Assembly: GCA_944474755.1 (NCBI GenBank)
Contig: OX104122.1
Location: forward strand, 16,812,641-16,876,640
Direction: 5' to 3'
DNA: 64,000 nt
DNA from: Limnoperna fortunei
Taxonomy: Eukaryota; Mollusca; Bivalvia; Mytilida; Modiolidae
Shown: piece after piece, positions 1 to 14,600 of the stretch
Layout: every line of letters starts with the position of its first letter
Position numbering within the stretch: position 1 is the first letter of the stretch
Notes under the pieces: generated by a model
Seen by the model: the letters and a program-made list of their open reading frames with translations, nothing else
What the model was told of the DNA's origin: nothing
Database searches by the model: none
Translations under genes and position numbers: made by a program

Positions 1-322
1 TATAATTAATATCAAGTATTCATTATAAATCAATTTGTTTTGCTATGATTTCTGAAAATCTGATGGAGGCAAAAGTTACTTTAAACAAAAGATACTGTAA
101 TAAAACTTACTATGCCATGAATAGTACTTGTCCAATCATGAATCATCATAAAATGCTTTTATTACCAACATTCCTAAAGTGTATACCAAAGGCCATTTAC
201 ACCTTGAGAATAGAAAAACGTAAAAATTTTAAACCTTTTAGAAATTTTACAGCAATAAATGTAGACAATAACAGATGTAATGACTGTGGAATAAGATGTA
301 AAAATGTGAGGTGTAATGTAAA

Positions 323-928
323 ATTAGGTGTGTGTGGAAAGGAGGTGGAATGCCCAATAAGGTGTGTGGAAAGGAGGTGGAATGCCCAATAAGGTATGTG
401 GATAGGAGGTGGAATGCCCAATAAGGTGTGTGGAAAGGAGGTGGAATGCCCAATAAGGTGTGTGGATAGGAGGTGGAATGTGAATTTAGGGGTGTGTGGA
501 TAGGAGGTGAAATGTGATATTAGGTGTGTGTGGATAGGAGGTGAAATGCCCAGTAAGTTGTGTGGATAGGAGGTGGAATGCCCAATAAGGTTTGTGGATA
601 GGTGGAATGCCAAATAAGTTGTGTGGATAGAAGGTGGAATGTGAAATTAGGTGTCTGTGGATAGGAGGTGGAATGCCCAATAAGGTGTGTGGATAGGAGG
701 TGGAATGCACAATAAGGTGTGTGGATATGAGGTGGAATGTGAAATTAGGTGTCTGTGGATATGAGGTGGAATTGCCAATAAGGTGAGTGGATAGGAGGTG
801 GAATGCCCAATAAGGTGAGTGGATAGGAGGTGGAATGCCCAATAAGGTGTGTGGATAGGAGGTGGAATGCCCAATAAGGTGTGTGGATAGTACCGGTAAG
901 TGGAATGCCCAAAAAGGTGTGTAAATGT
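323..928. repeat. 32-34 bp minisatellite
   Basis: About 19 tandem copies of a G-rich unit of about 32 bp (core GTGTGGATAGGAGGTGGAATG then CCCAATAAG). A second form replaces the CCCAATAAG part with TGAAATTAG and is about 34 bp long. Copies are imperfect and both forms are interspersed. Open frames on the minus strand are a by-product of the repeat; no protein family is recognisable. Confidence 0.9.
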
Positions 929-930
929 GA

Positions 931-2774
931 GAAATTGTGAATAAAATGTACAATTTCTAAAACCAAACAAGAAATTATGTTTTGTTTTATGTAGGATCTA
1001 TAGAGTTGTTGGATAAAAGCTTAAAACATGTATATTGGTATATAATAGCAGATTTCAAGCAATAATTTAAAGAAGGTTTTTGGAGAAAAATTGGTGTTAG
1101 CAATGTTCACCAGAATAATTGGAAATCACGTTCAATAAAGCTTGTAAGCTATACACTATTAGAATGTTAAGACAAGAATATGGGATGGAAATGTATCAAG
1201 TTTATTATATCTACACAGGGGTGCATTGTCGAAATTTTAATAAAGGGTACGTTGAACCTCTGAAAGGCAATCTTAATTGTGTAAAACAAAAATGAAGATA
1301 TAAAACATGTTTTATTGTATTGCTAAATATATATGGAGATTCATAAATGTTTAAAGCTTGTTAAATCAATTATAATTTTGTTACAAGTTTGATGATAAAA
1401 TGTTTTATGTGCATGTATTTTTTTTAGGTAAAATCTGCCAATATATTTTATTGGCTTGAATATGTATTTATACTCATATTATGTGTGTACTTTTCCACTA
1501 TTCTATAGTTTCTCATTAGACAAGATATTAGTAGTAAATTAATAGTTCTAAATGATGTATATTTGTAAGAAAAAATTTATATAATACAATGCTCTAAATT
1601 AAAGGAGGGTGAGACTTAAAAAAATATGGTAACTATTTTCATTTCTGATTGTCTTTATTAACTTTATATCCTTCTCTATGTTAAATCTTGTGGTGGTGGA
1701 TATACTATATATATCTTGGATTAAGATGATACAAAATGTTCGTAGACCCCACCCCTAAAAAAATAAACCCAAATAACTAATCAGAAAACAAGAATAAATC
1801 TGACGCTTTGCACCCCCTATTTCTATTTTCACCCAAGCATGAAACATTTGACACTGTCCTGCAAGATTCTGCTAGTGAAGAGATCTCATCATGTTGTAAC
1901 TGCGTATTTAATTTCATAAAATTTTAAGTCATCCTCGTGAACAAGCTTCAACGCAAATGTAAACCTGAGGCAAAACCCAGCCACCGTTTGTCTCTCGGTT
2001 CACTTTGAATTTTGCCTTTGAGGAGACCTCAGCATGTTACTGTGTACGAAGTTTCATGAAGATGTGAAGTCATCTACATAAAAAAGCTTCAACGCGTAGG
2101 TCGGAGGGAAAAACGAACAGACCAAAAATCTACCAAACTTTCGTTGGCGGGACATACACAGCTTTTGTGGTTACAAGATACAAGGTTGTTCTTTAAATCT
2201 GTTGAACTTGGTGGCAGCTTTATCGTGTTCAGGGACAACAAAAATCTGGAGTTTATGGAGAACATCGAGATAAAGTATTTTTGGTATTAGCGTTTGGATA
2301 TGTCAGGAACCTATGAATAAATTAGTTATTGCATGATATGTAAAGAATTCCACCTGTTCATACTATTTTATCTTGGAGTAGATAAAATACACCACCTATA
2401 CCCATTCTTCTAGGTGGAATTGCAGTGCCAAGCTCTCGTGTCCACATTTCATAATTCTTATTGTTTTACGGAGGAATCGGGTGAAGAATACGATTTGATT
2501 TTCGAATAGGGTCCAATGTTATCCAGTAATTATATATGACGGCTTATAGCACTTTGTGGTAGATTGGTTTTAATTCCTGTCAACCTCTGCTAAGCTATCA
2601 CACTCCCCAAACGATTCATTAATTTCCTATACTTTTATTACTATTCACAAATACCCGGAATTGATATACCCGCATATGTCTACGTTCTATTTATGAAGAT
2701 AGCGACAAACCATGTTCTAACTGAGGAATTTACAAGATGTATTGAATCAAAACAATGAACACTTCAATCTTCAA
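931..2774. other. Non-coding stretch with an old dispersed repeat
   Basis: No exon or RNA gene is recognised. From about 1800 to 2190 there is sequence of a kind common in bivalve genomes (GTTTCATGAAGATGTGAAGTC and CAAGCTTCAACGC words). Its roughly 75-bp core occurs twice in diverged form, at about 1875-1955 and 2015-2095, which suggests an old dispersed element with an internal duplication. The rest is AT-rich with no structure that I can name. Confidence 0.45.
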
Positions 2775-5700
2775 AGCCTCAGGACATGTACATAAACATA
2801 AAGCCCCAGTACAAGTACTTCCATCAAGCCTCAGGACATGTACATAAACATAAAGCCCCAGTACAAGTACTTCCATCAAGCCTCAGGACATGTACATAAA
2901 CATAAAGCCCCAGTACAAGTACTTACATCAAAGTCTCAGGACATGTACATAAACATAAAGCCCCAGTACAAGTACTTACATCAAAGTCTCAGGACATGTA
3001 CATAAACATAAAGCCCCAGTACAAGTACTTACATCAAAGCCCCAGGACATGTACATAAACATAAAGCCCCAGTACAAGTACTTACATCAAAGTCTCAGGA
3101 CATGTACATAAACATAAAGCCCCAGTACAAGTACTTACATCAAAGCCCCAGGACATGTACATAAACATAAAGCCCCAGTACAAATACTTACATCAAAGTC
3201 TCAGGACATGTACATAAACATAAAGCCCCAGTACAAGTACTTACATCAAAGTCTCAGGACATGTACATAAACATAAAGCCCCAGTACAAGTACTTACATC
3301 AGAGTCTCAGGACATGTACATAAACATAAAGCCCCAGTACAAGTACTTCCATCAAAGTCTCAGGACATGTACATAAACATAAAGCCCCAGTAGAAGTACT
3401 TACATCAAAGTCTCAGGACATGTACATAAACATAAAGCCCCAGTACAGGTACTTACATCAGAGTCTCAGGACATGTACATAAACATAAAGCCCCAGTACA
3501 AGTACTTACATCAAAGTCTCAGGACATGTACATAAACATAAAGCCCCAGTAGAAGTACTTACATCAAAGCCTCAGGACATGTACATAAACATAAAGCCCC
3601 AGTACAAATACTTACATCAAAGCCTCAGGACATGTACATAAACATAAAGCCCCAGTACAAGTACTTCCATCAAGCCTCAGGACATGTACATAAACATAAA
3701 GCCCCAGTACAAGTACTTACATCAAAGTCTCAGGACATGTACATAAACATAAAGCCCCAGTACAAGTACTTACATCAAAGTCTCAGGACATGTACATAAA
3801 CATAAAGCCCCAGTACAAGTACTTACATCAAAGCCTCGGGACATGTACATAAACATAAAGCCCCAGTACAGGTACTTACATCAAAGTCTCAGGACATGTA
3901 CATAAACATAAAGCCCCAGTACAAGTACTTACATCAAAGTCTCAGGACATGTACATAAACATAAAGCCCCAGTACAAGTACTTACATCAAAGCCTCAGGA
4001 CATGTACATAAACATAAAGCCCCAGTACAGGTACTTACATCAAAGCCTCAGGACATGTACATAAACATAAAGCCCCAGTACAGGTACTTACATCAAAGCC
4101 TCAGGACATGTACATAAACATAAAGCCCCAGTACAAGTACTTACATCAAAGCCTCAGGACATGTACATAAACATAAAGCCCCAGTAGAAGTACTTACATC
4201 AAAGCCTCAGGACATGTACATAAACATAAAGCCCCAGTACAAGTACTTACATCAAAGCCTCAGGACATGTACATAAACATACAGCCCCAGTACAAGTACT
4301 TACATCAAGCCTCAGGACATGTACATAAACATAAAGCCCCAGTACAAGTACTTACATCAAGCCTCAGGACATGTACATAAACATAAAGCCCCAGTACAAG
4401 TACTTACATCAGAGTCTCAGGACATGTACATAAACATAAAGCCCCAGTACAAGTACTTCCATCAAGCCTCAGGACATGTACATAAACATAAAGCCCCAGT
4501 ACAAGTACTTACATCAAAGCCTCAGGACATGTACATAAACATAAAGCCCCAGTACAAGTACTTCCATCAAGCCTCAGGACATGTACATAAACATAAAGCC
4601 CCAGTACAGGTACTTACATCAAAGCCCCAGGACATGTACATAAACATAAAGCCCCAGTACAAGTACTTACATCAAAACCTCAGGACATGTACATAAACAT
4701 AAAGCCCCAGTACAAGTACTTCCATCAGAGTCTCAGGACATGTACATAAACATAAAGCCCCAGTACAAGTACTTACATCAAGCCTCAGGACATGTACATA
4801 AACATAAAGCCCCAGTACAAGTACTTACATCAAAGCCTCAGGACATGTACATAAACATAAAGCCCCAGTACAAGTACTTCCATCAAGCCTCAGGACATGT
4901 ACATAAACATAAAGCCCCAGTACAAGTACTTACATCAAGCCTCAGGACATGTACATAAACATAAAGCCCCAGTACAAGTACTTCCATCAAGCCTCAGGAC
5001 ATGTACATAAACATAAAGCCCCAGTACAAGTAATTACATCAAGCCTCAGGACATGTACATAAACATAAAGCCCCAGTACAAGTACTTCCATCAAGCCTCA
5101 GGACATGTACATAAACATAAAGCCCCAGTACAAGTACTTACATCAAGCCTCAGGACATGTACATAAACATAAAGCCCCAGTACAAGTACTTACATCAGAG
5201 TCTCAGGACATGTACATAAACATAAAGCCCCAGTACAAGTACTTCCATCAAGCCTCAGGACATGTACATAAACATAAAGCCCCAGTACAAGTACTTCCAT
5301 CAAGCCTCAGGACATGTACATAAACATAAAGCCCCAGTACAAGTACTTCCATCAAGCCTCAGGACATGTACATAAACATAAAGCCCCAGTACAAGTAATT
5401 ACATCAAGCCTCAGGACATGTACATAAACATAAAGCCCCAGTACAAGTACTTCCATCAAGCCTCAGGACATGTACATAAACATAAAGCCCCAGTACAAGT
5501 ACTTACATCAGAGTCTCAGGACATGTACATAAACATAAAGCCCCAGTACAAGTACTTACATCAAAGCCTCAGGACATGTACATAAACATAAAGCCCCAGT
5601 ACAAGTACTTCCATCAAGCCTCAGGACATGTACATAAACATAAAGCCCCAGTACAGGTACTTCCATCAAGCCTCAGGACATGTACATAAACATAAAGCCC

Positions 5701-8700
5701 CAGTACAAGTACTTACATCAAGCCTAAGGACATGTACATAAACATAAAGCCCCAGTACAAGTACTTACATCAAAGCCTCAGGACATGTACATAAACATAA
5801 AGCCCCAGTACAAGTACTTACATCAAAGCCTCAGGACATGTACATAAACATAAAGCCCCAGTACAAGTACTTACATCAAGCCTAAGGACATGTACATAAA
5901 CATAAAGCCCCAGTACAAGTACTTACATCAAAGCCTCAGGACATGTACATAAACATAAAGCCCCAGTACAAGTACTTACATCAAGCATCAGGACATGTAC
6001 ATAAACATAAAGCCCCAGTACAAGTACTTACATCAGAGTCTCAGGACATGTACATAAACATAAAGCCCCAGTACAAATACTTACATCAAAGCCTCAGGAC
6101 ATGTACATAAACATAAAGCCCCAGTACAAGTACTTACATCAAAGCCTCAGGACATGTACATAAACATAAAGCCCCAGTACAAGTACTTACATCAAAGTCT
6201 CAGGACATGTACATAAACATAAAGCCCCAGTAGAAGTACTTACATCAAAGCCTCAGGACATGTACATAAACATAAAGCCCCAGTACAAGTACTTACATCA
6301 AAGTCTCAGGACATGTACATAAACATAAAGCCCCAGTAGAAGTACTTACATCAAAGCCTCAGGACATGTACATAAACATAAAGCCCCAGTACAGGTACTT
6401 ACATCAAAGCCTCAGGACATGTACATAAACATAAACCCCAGTACAAGTACTTACATCAAAGTCTCAGGACATGTACATAAACATAAAGCCCCAATACAGG
6501 TACTTACATCAAAGTCTCAGGACATGTACATAAACATAAAGCCCCAGTAGAAGTACTTACATCAAAGCCTCAGGACATGTACATAAACATAAAGCCCCAG
6601 TACAGGTACTTACATCAAAGCCTCAGGACATGTACATAAACATAAACCCCAGTACAAGTACTTACATCAAAGTCTCAGGACATGTACATAAACATAAAGC
6701 CCCAGTAGAAGTACTTACATCAAAGCCTCAGGACATGTACATAAACATAAAGCCCCAGTACAAGTACTTACATCAAAGTCTCAGGACATGTACATAAACA
6801 TAAAGCCCCAGTAGAAGTACTTACATCAAAGCCTCAGGACATGTACATAAACATAAAGCCCCAGTACAGGTACTTACATCAAAGCCTCAGGACATGTACA
6901 TAAACATAAAGCCCCAGTACAAGTACTTACATCAAAGCCTCAGGACATGTACATAAACATAAAGCCCCAATACAGGTACTTACATCAAAGCCTCAGGACA
7001 TGTACATAAACATAAAGCCCCAGTACAAGTACTTACATCAAAGCCTCAGGACATGTACATAAACATAAAGCCCCAGTACAGGTACTTACATCAAGCCTCA
7101 GGACATGTACATAAACATAAAGCCCCAGTACAGGTACTTACATCAAGCCTCAGGACATGTACATAAACATAAAGCCCCAGTACAAGTACTTACATCAAAG
7201 TCTCAGGACATGTACATAAACATAAAGCCCCAGTACAGGTACTTACATCAAAGTCTCAGGACATGTACATAAACATAAAGCCCCAGTACAAGTACTTACA
7301 TCAAAGTCTCAGGACATGTACATAAACATAAAGCCCCAATACAGGTACTTACATCAAAGCCTCAGGACATGTACATAAACATAAAGCCCCAGTACAAGTA
7401 CTTACATCAAAGCCTCAGGACATGTACATAAACATAAAGCCCCAATACAGGTACTTACATCAAAGCCTCAGGACATGTACATAAACATACAGCCCTAGTA
7501 CAGGTACTTACATCAAAACCTCAGGACATGTACATAAACATAAAGCCCCAGTACAGGTACTTACATCAAAGCCTCAGGACATGTACATAAACATAAAGCC
7601 CCAGTACAGGTACTTACATCAGAGTCTCAGGACATGTACATAAACATAAAGCCCCAGTACAAGTACTTACATCAAAGTCTCAGGACATGTACATAAACAT
7701 AAAGCCCCAGTACAAGTACTTACATCAAAGCCCCAGGACATGTACATAAACATAAAGCCCCAGTACAGGTACTTACATCAAAGCCCCAGGGCATGTACAT
7801 AAACATAAAGCCCCAGTACAAGTACTTACATCAGAGTCTCAGGACATGTACATAAACATAAAGCCCCAGTACAAGTACTTACATCAAAGTCTCAGGACAT
7901 GTACATAAACATAAAGCCCCAGTACAAGTACTTACATCAAAGTCTCAGGACATGTACATAAACATAAAGCCCCAGTACAAGTACTTACATCAAAGCCTCA
8001 GGACATGTGCATAAACATAAAGCCCCAGTACAAGTACTTACATCAAAGTCTCAGGACATGTACATAAACATAAAGCCCCAGTACAAGTACTTACATCAAA
8101 GCCTCAGGACATGTACATAAACATAAAGCCCCAGTACAAGTACTTACATCAAAGCCTCAGGACATGTGCATAAACATAAAGCCCCAGTACAAGTACTTAC
8201 ATCAAAGCCTCAGGACATGTACATAAACATAAAGCCCCAGTACAAGTACTTACATCAAGCCTCAGGACATGTACATAAACATAAAGCCCCAGTACAAGTA
8301 CTTACATCAAAGCCCTAGGACATGTACATAAACATAAAGCCCCAGTACAAGTACTTACATCAAGCCTCAGGACATGTACATAAACATAAAGCCCCAGTAC
8401 AAATACTTACATCAAAGTCTCAGGACATGTACATAAACATAAAGCCCCAGTACAAGTACTTACATCAAAGCCTCAGGACATGTACATAAACATAAAGCCC
8501 CAGTACAAGTACTTACATCAAAGCCTCAGGACATGTACATAAACATAAAGCCCCAGTACAAGTACTTACATCAAAGTCTCAGGACATGTACATAAACATA
8601 AAGCCCCAGTACAAGTACTTACATCAAAGCCTCAGGACATGTACATAAACATAAAGCCCCAGTACAAGTACTTCCATCAAGCCTCAGGACATGTACATAA

Positions 8701-11700
8701 ACATAAAGCCCCAGTACAGGTACTTACATCAAAGTCTCAGGACATGTACATAAACATAAAGCCCCAGTACAAGTACTTACATCAAAGCCTCAGGACATGT
8801 ACATAAACATAAAGCCCCAGTACAAGTACTTCCATCAAGCCTCAGGACATGTACATAAACATAAAGCCCCAGTACAGGTACTTACATCAAAGTCTCAGGA
8901 CATGTACATAAACATAAAGCCCCAGTACAGGTACTTACATCAAAGTCTCAGGACATGTACATAAACATACAGCCCTAGTACAAGTACTTACATCAAAGCC
9001 TCAGGACATGTACATAAACATAAAGCCCCAGTACAAGTACTTACATCAGAGTCTCAGGACATGTACATAAACATAAAGCCCCAGTACAAGTACTTACATC
9101 AAAGCCTCAGGACATGTACATAAACATACAGCCCTAGTACAAGTACTTACATCAAAGCCTCAGGACATGTACATAAACATACAGCCCTAGTACAAGTACT
9201 TACATCAAAGCCTCAGGACATGTACATAAACATAAAGCCCCAGTACAAGTACTTACATCAGAGTCTCAGGACATGTACATAAACATAAAGCCCCAGTACA
9301 GGTACTTACATCAGAGTCTCAGGACATGTACATAAACATAAAGCCCCAGTACAAGTACTTACATCAAAGTCTCAGGACATGTACATAAACATAAAGCCCC
9401 AGTACAAGTACTTACATCAAAGCCTCAGGACATGTACATAAACATACAGCCCTAGTACAAGTACTTACATCAAAGCCTCAGGACATGTACATAAACATAA
9501 AGCCCCAGTACAGGTACTTACATCAGAGTCTCAGGACATGTACATAAACATAAAGCCCCAGTACAAGTACTTACATCAGAGTCTCAGGACATGTACATAA
9601 ACATAAAGCCCCAGTACAAGTACTTACATCAAAGCCTCAGGACATGTACATAAACATACAGCCCTAGTACAAGTACTTACATCAAAGCCTCAGGACATGT
9701 ACATAAACATAAAGCCCCAGTACAAGTACTTACATCAAAGTCTCAGGACATGTACATAAACATAAAGCCCCAGTACAGGTACTTACATCAGAGTCTCAGG
9801 ACATGTACATAAACATAAAGCCCCAGTACAGGTACTTACATCAAAGTCTCAGGACATGTACATAAACATACAGCCCTAGTACAAGTACTTACATCAAAGC
9901 CTCAGGACATGTACATAAACATAAAGCCCCAGTACAGGTACTTACATCAGAGTCTCAGGACATGTACATAAACATAAAGCCCCAGTACAGGTACTTACAT
10001 CAAAGCCTCAGGACATGTACATAAACATAAAGCCCCAGTGCAGGTACTTACATCAAAGCCTCAGGACATGTACATAAACATAAAGCCCCAGTACAGGTAC
10101 TTACATCAAAGTCTCAGGACATGTACATAAACATAAAGCCCCAGTACAAGTACTTACATCAAAGTCTCAGGACATGTAGATAAACATAAAGCCCCAGTAC
10201 AGGTACTTACATCAAAACCTCAGGATATGTACATAAACATAAAGCCCCAGTACAAGTACTTACATCAAAGCCCCAGGACATGTACATAAACATAAAGCCC
10301 CAGTACAGGTACTTACATCAAAGTCTCAGGACATGTACATAAACATAAAGCCCGAGTACAAGTACTTACATCAAAGCCCCAGGACATGTACATAAACATA
10401 AAGCCCCAGTACAGGTACTTACATCAAAGTCTCAGGACATGTACATAAACATAAAGCCCCAGTACAAGTACTTACATCAAAGTCTCAGGACATGTACATA
10501 AACATAAAGCCCCAGTACAAGTACTTACATCAAAGCCTCAGGACATGTACATAAACATAAAGCCCCAGTACAAGTACTTACATCAAAGCCTAAGGACATG
10601 TACATAAACATAAAGCCCCAGTACAAGTACTTACATCAAAGCCTCAGGACATGTACATAAACATAAAGCCCCAGTACAAGTACTTACATCAAAGTCTCAG
10701 GACATGTACATAAACATAAAGCCCCAGTACAAGTACTTACATCAAAGCCTCAGGACATGTACATAAACATAAAGCCCCAGTACAGGTACTTACATCAAAG
10801 CCCCAGGACATGTACATAAACATAAAGCCCCAGTACAAGTACTTACATCAAAGCCTCAGGACATGTACATAAACATAAAGCCCCAGTACAAGTACTTACA
10901 TCAAAGCCTCAGGACATGTACATAAACATAAAGCCCCAGTACAAGTACTTACATCAGAGTATCAGGACATGTACATAAACATAAAGCCCCAGTACAAGTA
11001 CTTACATCAAAGCCTCAGGACATGTACATAAACATAAAGCCCCAGTACAGGTACTTACATCAAAGCCCCAGGACATGTACATAAACATAAAGCCCCAGTA
11101 CAGGTACTTACATCAAAGCCCCAGGACATGTACATAAACATAAAGCCCCAGTACAAGTACTTACATCAAAGCCTCAGGACATGTACATAAACATAAAGCC
11201 CCAGTACAAGTACTTCCATCAAGGCCTCAGGACATGTACATAAACATAAAACCCCAGTACAGGTACTTACATCAAAGTCTCAGGACATGTACATAAACAT
11301 AAAGCCCCAGTACAAGTACTTACATCAAAGTCTCAGGACATGTACATAAACATAAAGCCCCAGTACAAGTACTTACATCAAAGCCCCAGGACATGTACAT
11401 AAACATAAAACCCCAGTACAGGTACTTACATCAAAGCCTCAGGACATGTACATAAACATAAAGCCCCAGTACAAGTACTTACATCAAAGTCTCAGGACAT
11501 GTACATAAACAAAGCCCCAGTACAGGTACTTACATCAAAGTCTCAGGACATGTACATAAACATAAAGCCCCAGTACAAGTACTTACATCAAAGCCTCAGG
11601 ACATGTACATAAACATAAAGCCCCAGTACAAGTACTTACATCAAAGTCTCAGGACATGTACATAAACATAAAGCCCCAGTACAGGTACTTACATCAAAGT

Positions 11701-12274
11701 CTCAGGACATGTACATAAACATAAAGCCCCAGTACAGGTACTTACATCAAAGTCTCAGGACATGTACATAAACATAAAGCCCCAGTACAGGTACTTACAT
11801 CAAAGCCTCAGGACATGTACATAAACATAAAGCCCCAGTACAAGTACTTACATCAAAGTCTCAGGACATGTACATAAACATAAAGCCCCAGTACAAGTAC
11901 TTACATCAAAGTCTCAGGACATGTACATAAACATAAAGCCCCAATACAGGTACTTACATCAAAGCCTCAGGACATGTACATAAACATAAAGCCCCAGTAC
12001 AGGTACTTACATCAGAGTCTCAGGACATGTACATAAACATAAAGCCCCAGTACAAGTACTTACATCAAAGTCTCAGGACATGTACATAAACATAAAGCCC
12101 CAGTACAAGTACTTACATCAAAGCCCCAGGACATGTACATAAACATAAAGCCCCAGTACAGGTACTTACATCAAAGCCCCAGGACATGTACATAAACATA
12201 AAGCCCCAGTACAAGTACTTACATCAAAGTCTCAGGACATGTACATAAACATAAAGCCCCAGTACAAGTACTTA
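2775..12274. repeat. 9.5-kb satellite-like array, 52/53-bp unit
   Basis: About 180 head-to-tail copies of a unit of 53 bp (ends ATCAAAG) or 52 bp (ends ATCAAG) run without interruption. Each unit carries short palindromic words (ACATGT, ATGTACAT, AAGTACTT) and several GTAC tetramers. Variants cluster by place: TCCATCAAG copies mostly at 2.8-2.9 and 4.3-5.7 kb, GTAGAAGTAC copies at 3.4-6.8 kb, and CATACAGCCCTAG copies at about 7.5-9.9 kb. The mixture of 52- and 53-bp units breaks reading frames, so the open frames near 4.3-5.3 kb are not genes. Its length and homogeneity are satellite-like, but only one locus is seen here. Confidence 0.97.
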
Positions 12275-12405
12275 GACATAAGTGAGCTGCTGTTAATGTG
12301 AATTGTTCAGTAGATAGACACAACTAAAAGTGATAAACTTAAGAAAAGAACAAGGCTATATTTAAACAAACGCTAAAAAAAAAAATTATAATAAATAGCT
12401 CCATC

Positions 12406-13725
12406 GCGTGAAGTGGCCCTACACTACCACATACATCCATACAGATATGAACAACTGTACTACCGTCAAGTGGCCCTACACTTTACCATGTACATTGATC
12501 GATACATATATGAATAACCATCACGTGAAGTGGCCGCCCTTTCACTGTACCACATACATCGATATAGATAGACACTCTTCTATACCGTGAAGTGGCCTTT
12601 CACTGTACCACATACATCGATATAGATAGACACTCTACTACCGTAAAGTGGCCCTACATTGTACCACATACATCGATATAGATAGACACTCAACTATACC
12701 GTGAAGTGGCCTTTCACTGTACCACATACATCGATATAGATAGACACTCTACTACCGTGAAGTGGCCTTTCACTGTACCACATACATCGATATAGATAGA
12801 CACTCTACTATACCATGAAGTGGCCTTTCACTGTACCACATACACCGATATAGATAGACACTCTACTACCGTGAAGTGGCCCTATCCTGTACCACATACA
12901 TCGATATAGATAGACACTCTACTACCGTAAAGTGGCCCTACATTGTACCACATACATCGATATAGATAGACACTCTACTACCGTGAAGTGGTCCTACATT
13001 GTACCACATACATCGATATAGATAGACACTCTACTACCGTGAAGTGGTCCTACATTGTACCACATACATCGATATAGATAGACACTCTACTACCGTGAAG
13101 TGGTCCTACATTGTACCACATACATCGATATAGATAGACACTCTTCTATACCGTGAAGTGGCCTTTCACTGTACCACATACATCGATATAGATAGACACT
13201 CTACTATACCATGAAGTGGCCTTTCACTGTACCACATACACCGATATAGATAGACACTCTACTACCGTGAAGTGGCCCTATCCTGTACCACATACATCGA
13301 TATAGATAGACACTCTACTACCGTGAAGTGGTCCTACATTGTACCACATACATCGATATAGATAGACACTCTACTACCGTGAAGTGGTCCTATCCTGTAC
13401 CACATACATCGATATAGATAGACACTCTACTACCGTGAAGTGGCCCTATCCTGTACCACATACATCGATATAGATAGACACTCTACTACCGTGAAGTGGT
13501 CCTACATTGTACCACATACATCGATATAGATAGACACTCTACTACCGTGAAGTGGTCCTACATTGTACCACATACATCGATATAGATAGACACTCTACTA
13601 TACCGTGAAGTGGCCTTTCACTGTACTACATACACCGATATAGATAGACACTCTACTACCGTGAAGTGGCCCTATCCTGTACCACATACATCCATACAGA
13701 TACCAACAACTCCATAACCGTGAAG
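12406..13725. repeat. 56-58 bp minisatellite
   Basis: About 23 copies of a 56-bp unit (58 bp where CTACTAC is CTACTATAC). The core reads CGTGAAGTGG, then TACCACATACATCGATATAG, then ATAGACACTC. The first two or three copies (12.41-12.55 kb) and the last are more diverged than the middle, the usual pattern for array edges. It is unrelated in sequence to the neighbouring 53-bp array, from which about 130 bp separate it. Confidence 0.95.
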
Positions 13726-14069
13726 TATTTGCAATATCTTGTCTAGAACTAGCTATTTTTGTAGTAGTTTCCTTCCCTCTGAGCACTGTGTCCTCTGTCC
13801 TCTGATATAAGGTCTTCACTTTTACATCATAAAAAGTATTTGAAGAAGCGTCAACTAGTTCCCTAGTATCTCAATAGTGGAAAGCAATTAAACCAAAAAC
13901 AGAAAGTAGAGGTAGATTTGTAACTGTGTTTATGCTTATTTCCTATTTGACATGTTCATTGGTGTACGGTATTTTTTTTTTATTATAACCTTCACTTCCA
14001 AGCCCTCGGCATATTTGTGGTCTGGTGAATTTTGGTCAAGGGTTATAAAATATCATATATATATATATA
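13726..14069. other. Unassigned spacer
   Basis: AT-rich sequence between the 56-bp array and a SINE. It contains a T-run near 13972 and a short TA run just before the SINE tail. No exon, RNA gene or repeat is recognised. Confidence 0.5.
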
Positions 14070-14229
14070 CGTCTACAAATTAAGCCAACACTGTTAGAAT
14101 TAGATTTTTAACACTGTCAAATTTTTGCTTACCATCAGCGGGATTCGAACTCACACCGTTGTGACACTGTGGCACCAATTCGCCTGCACTATGTCCAGCG
14201 TTCTAGACCTCTCGGCCAAATCCGCTATA
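14070..14229 (-). mobile_element. tRNA-derived SINE, copy A
   Basis: Read on the minus strand, the element begins near 14229 with a tRNA-like head. A box-A-like TGGCCGAGAGGT and a box-B-like GAGTTCGAATCC are spaced as in a class II (Leu or Ser type) tRNA, with an extra arm between them. A tRNA-unrelated body follows (TTTGACAGTGTTAAAAATC, TAACAGTGTTGG) and ends next to a TA-rich tail at about 14070. The head is too degenerate for a functional tRNA. A second copy of the same family lies at 18146-18296 on the plus strand. Confidence 0.7.
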
Positions 14230-14267
14230 TCAAAATAGAGCTTCATTAACCGGGGTGAATCGTAGAC

Positions 14268-14510
14268 ATAGACATAGTACATGTTTACTAGCGTGTGACG
14301 ATGGAATTTTCGTAACCCCCCGTATTAATTTGACAGTAATCTAATTCTGCATTTTTTATATGTTATATAGGATGACAAAGTTACTTATCATACAGTCACA
14401 GTAAGTAATTTATATACAAACGTCTAAGTATTGTGACAACCATATAATATATCTATCCAGCGGATTTCTGAAACATCAGAAATACAGGGTTAATATCAAA
14501 TATTTATATA
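14268..14510. repeat. Dispersed repeat segment shared with 17.87-18.1 kb
   Basis: This segment contains GTGTGACGATGGAATTTTCG, GGATGACAAAGTTAC and CAGCGGATTTCTGAAACATC. It recurs in the same order and orientation at 17870-18105, and its last 90 bp recurs inverted at 18300-18390. In both places it adjoins the same SINE family, so SINE and segment probably belong to one composite element. Confidence 0.75.
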
Positions 14511-14600
14511 TATTTATTTAAATATATATTTATATATACAACTATTGATATAAAATGTATAACAAATTGGAAGTATGTATGGATTTGACCAGTATTGATC

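Noticed and set aside
2775..12274. CRISPR array
   Set aside because: Units are contiguous with no unique spacers and the sequence is clearly eukaryotic; it is a tandem satellite-like repeat.
14105..14229. tRNA gene (Leu/Ser-like head)
   Set aside because: Box A and B are present, but the acceptor stem does not pair and a SINE body follows; a second degenerate copy lies at 18.15 kb.
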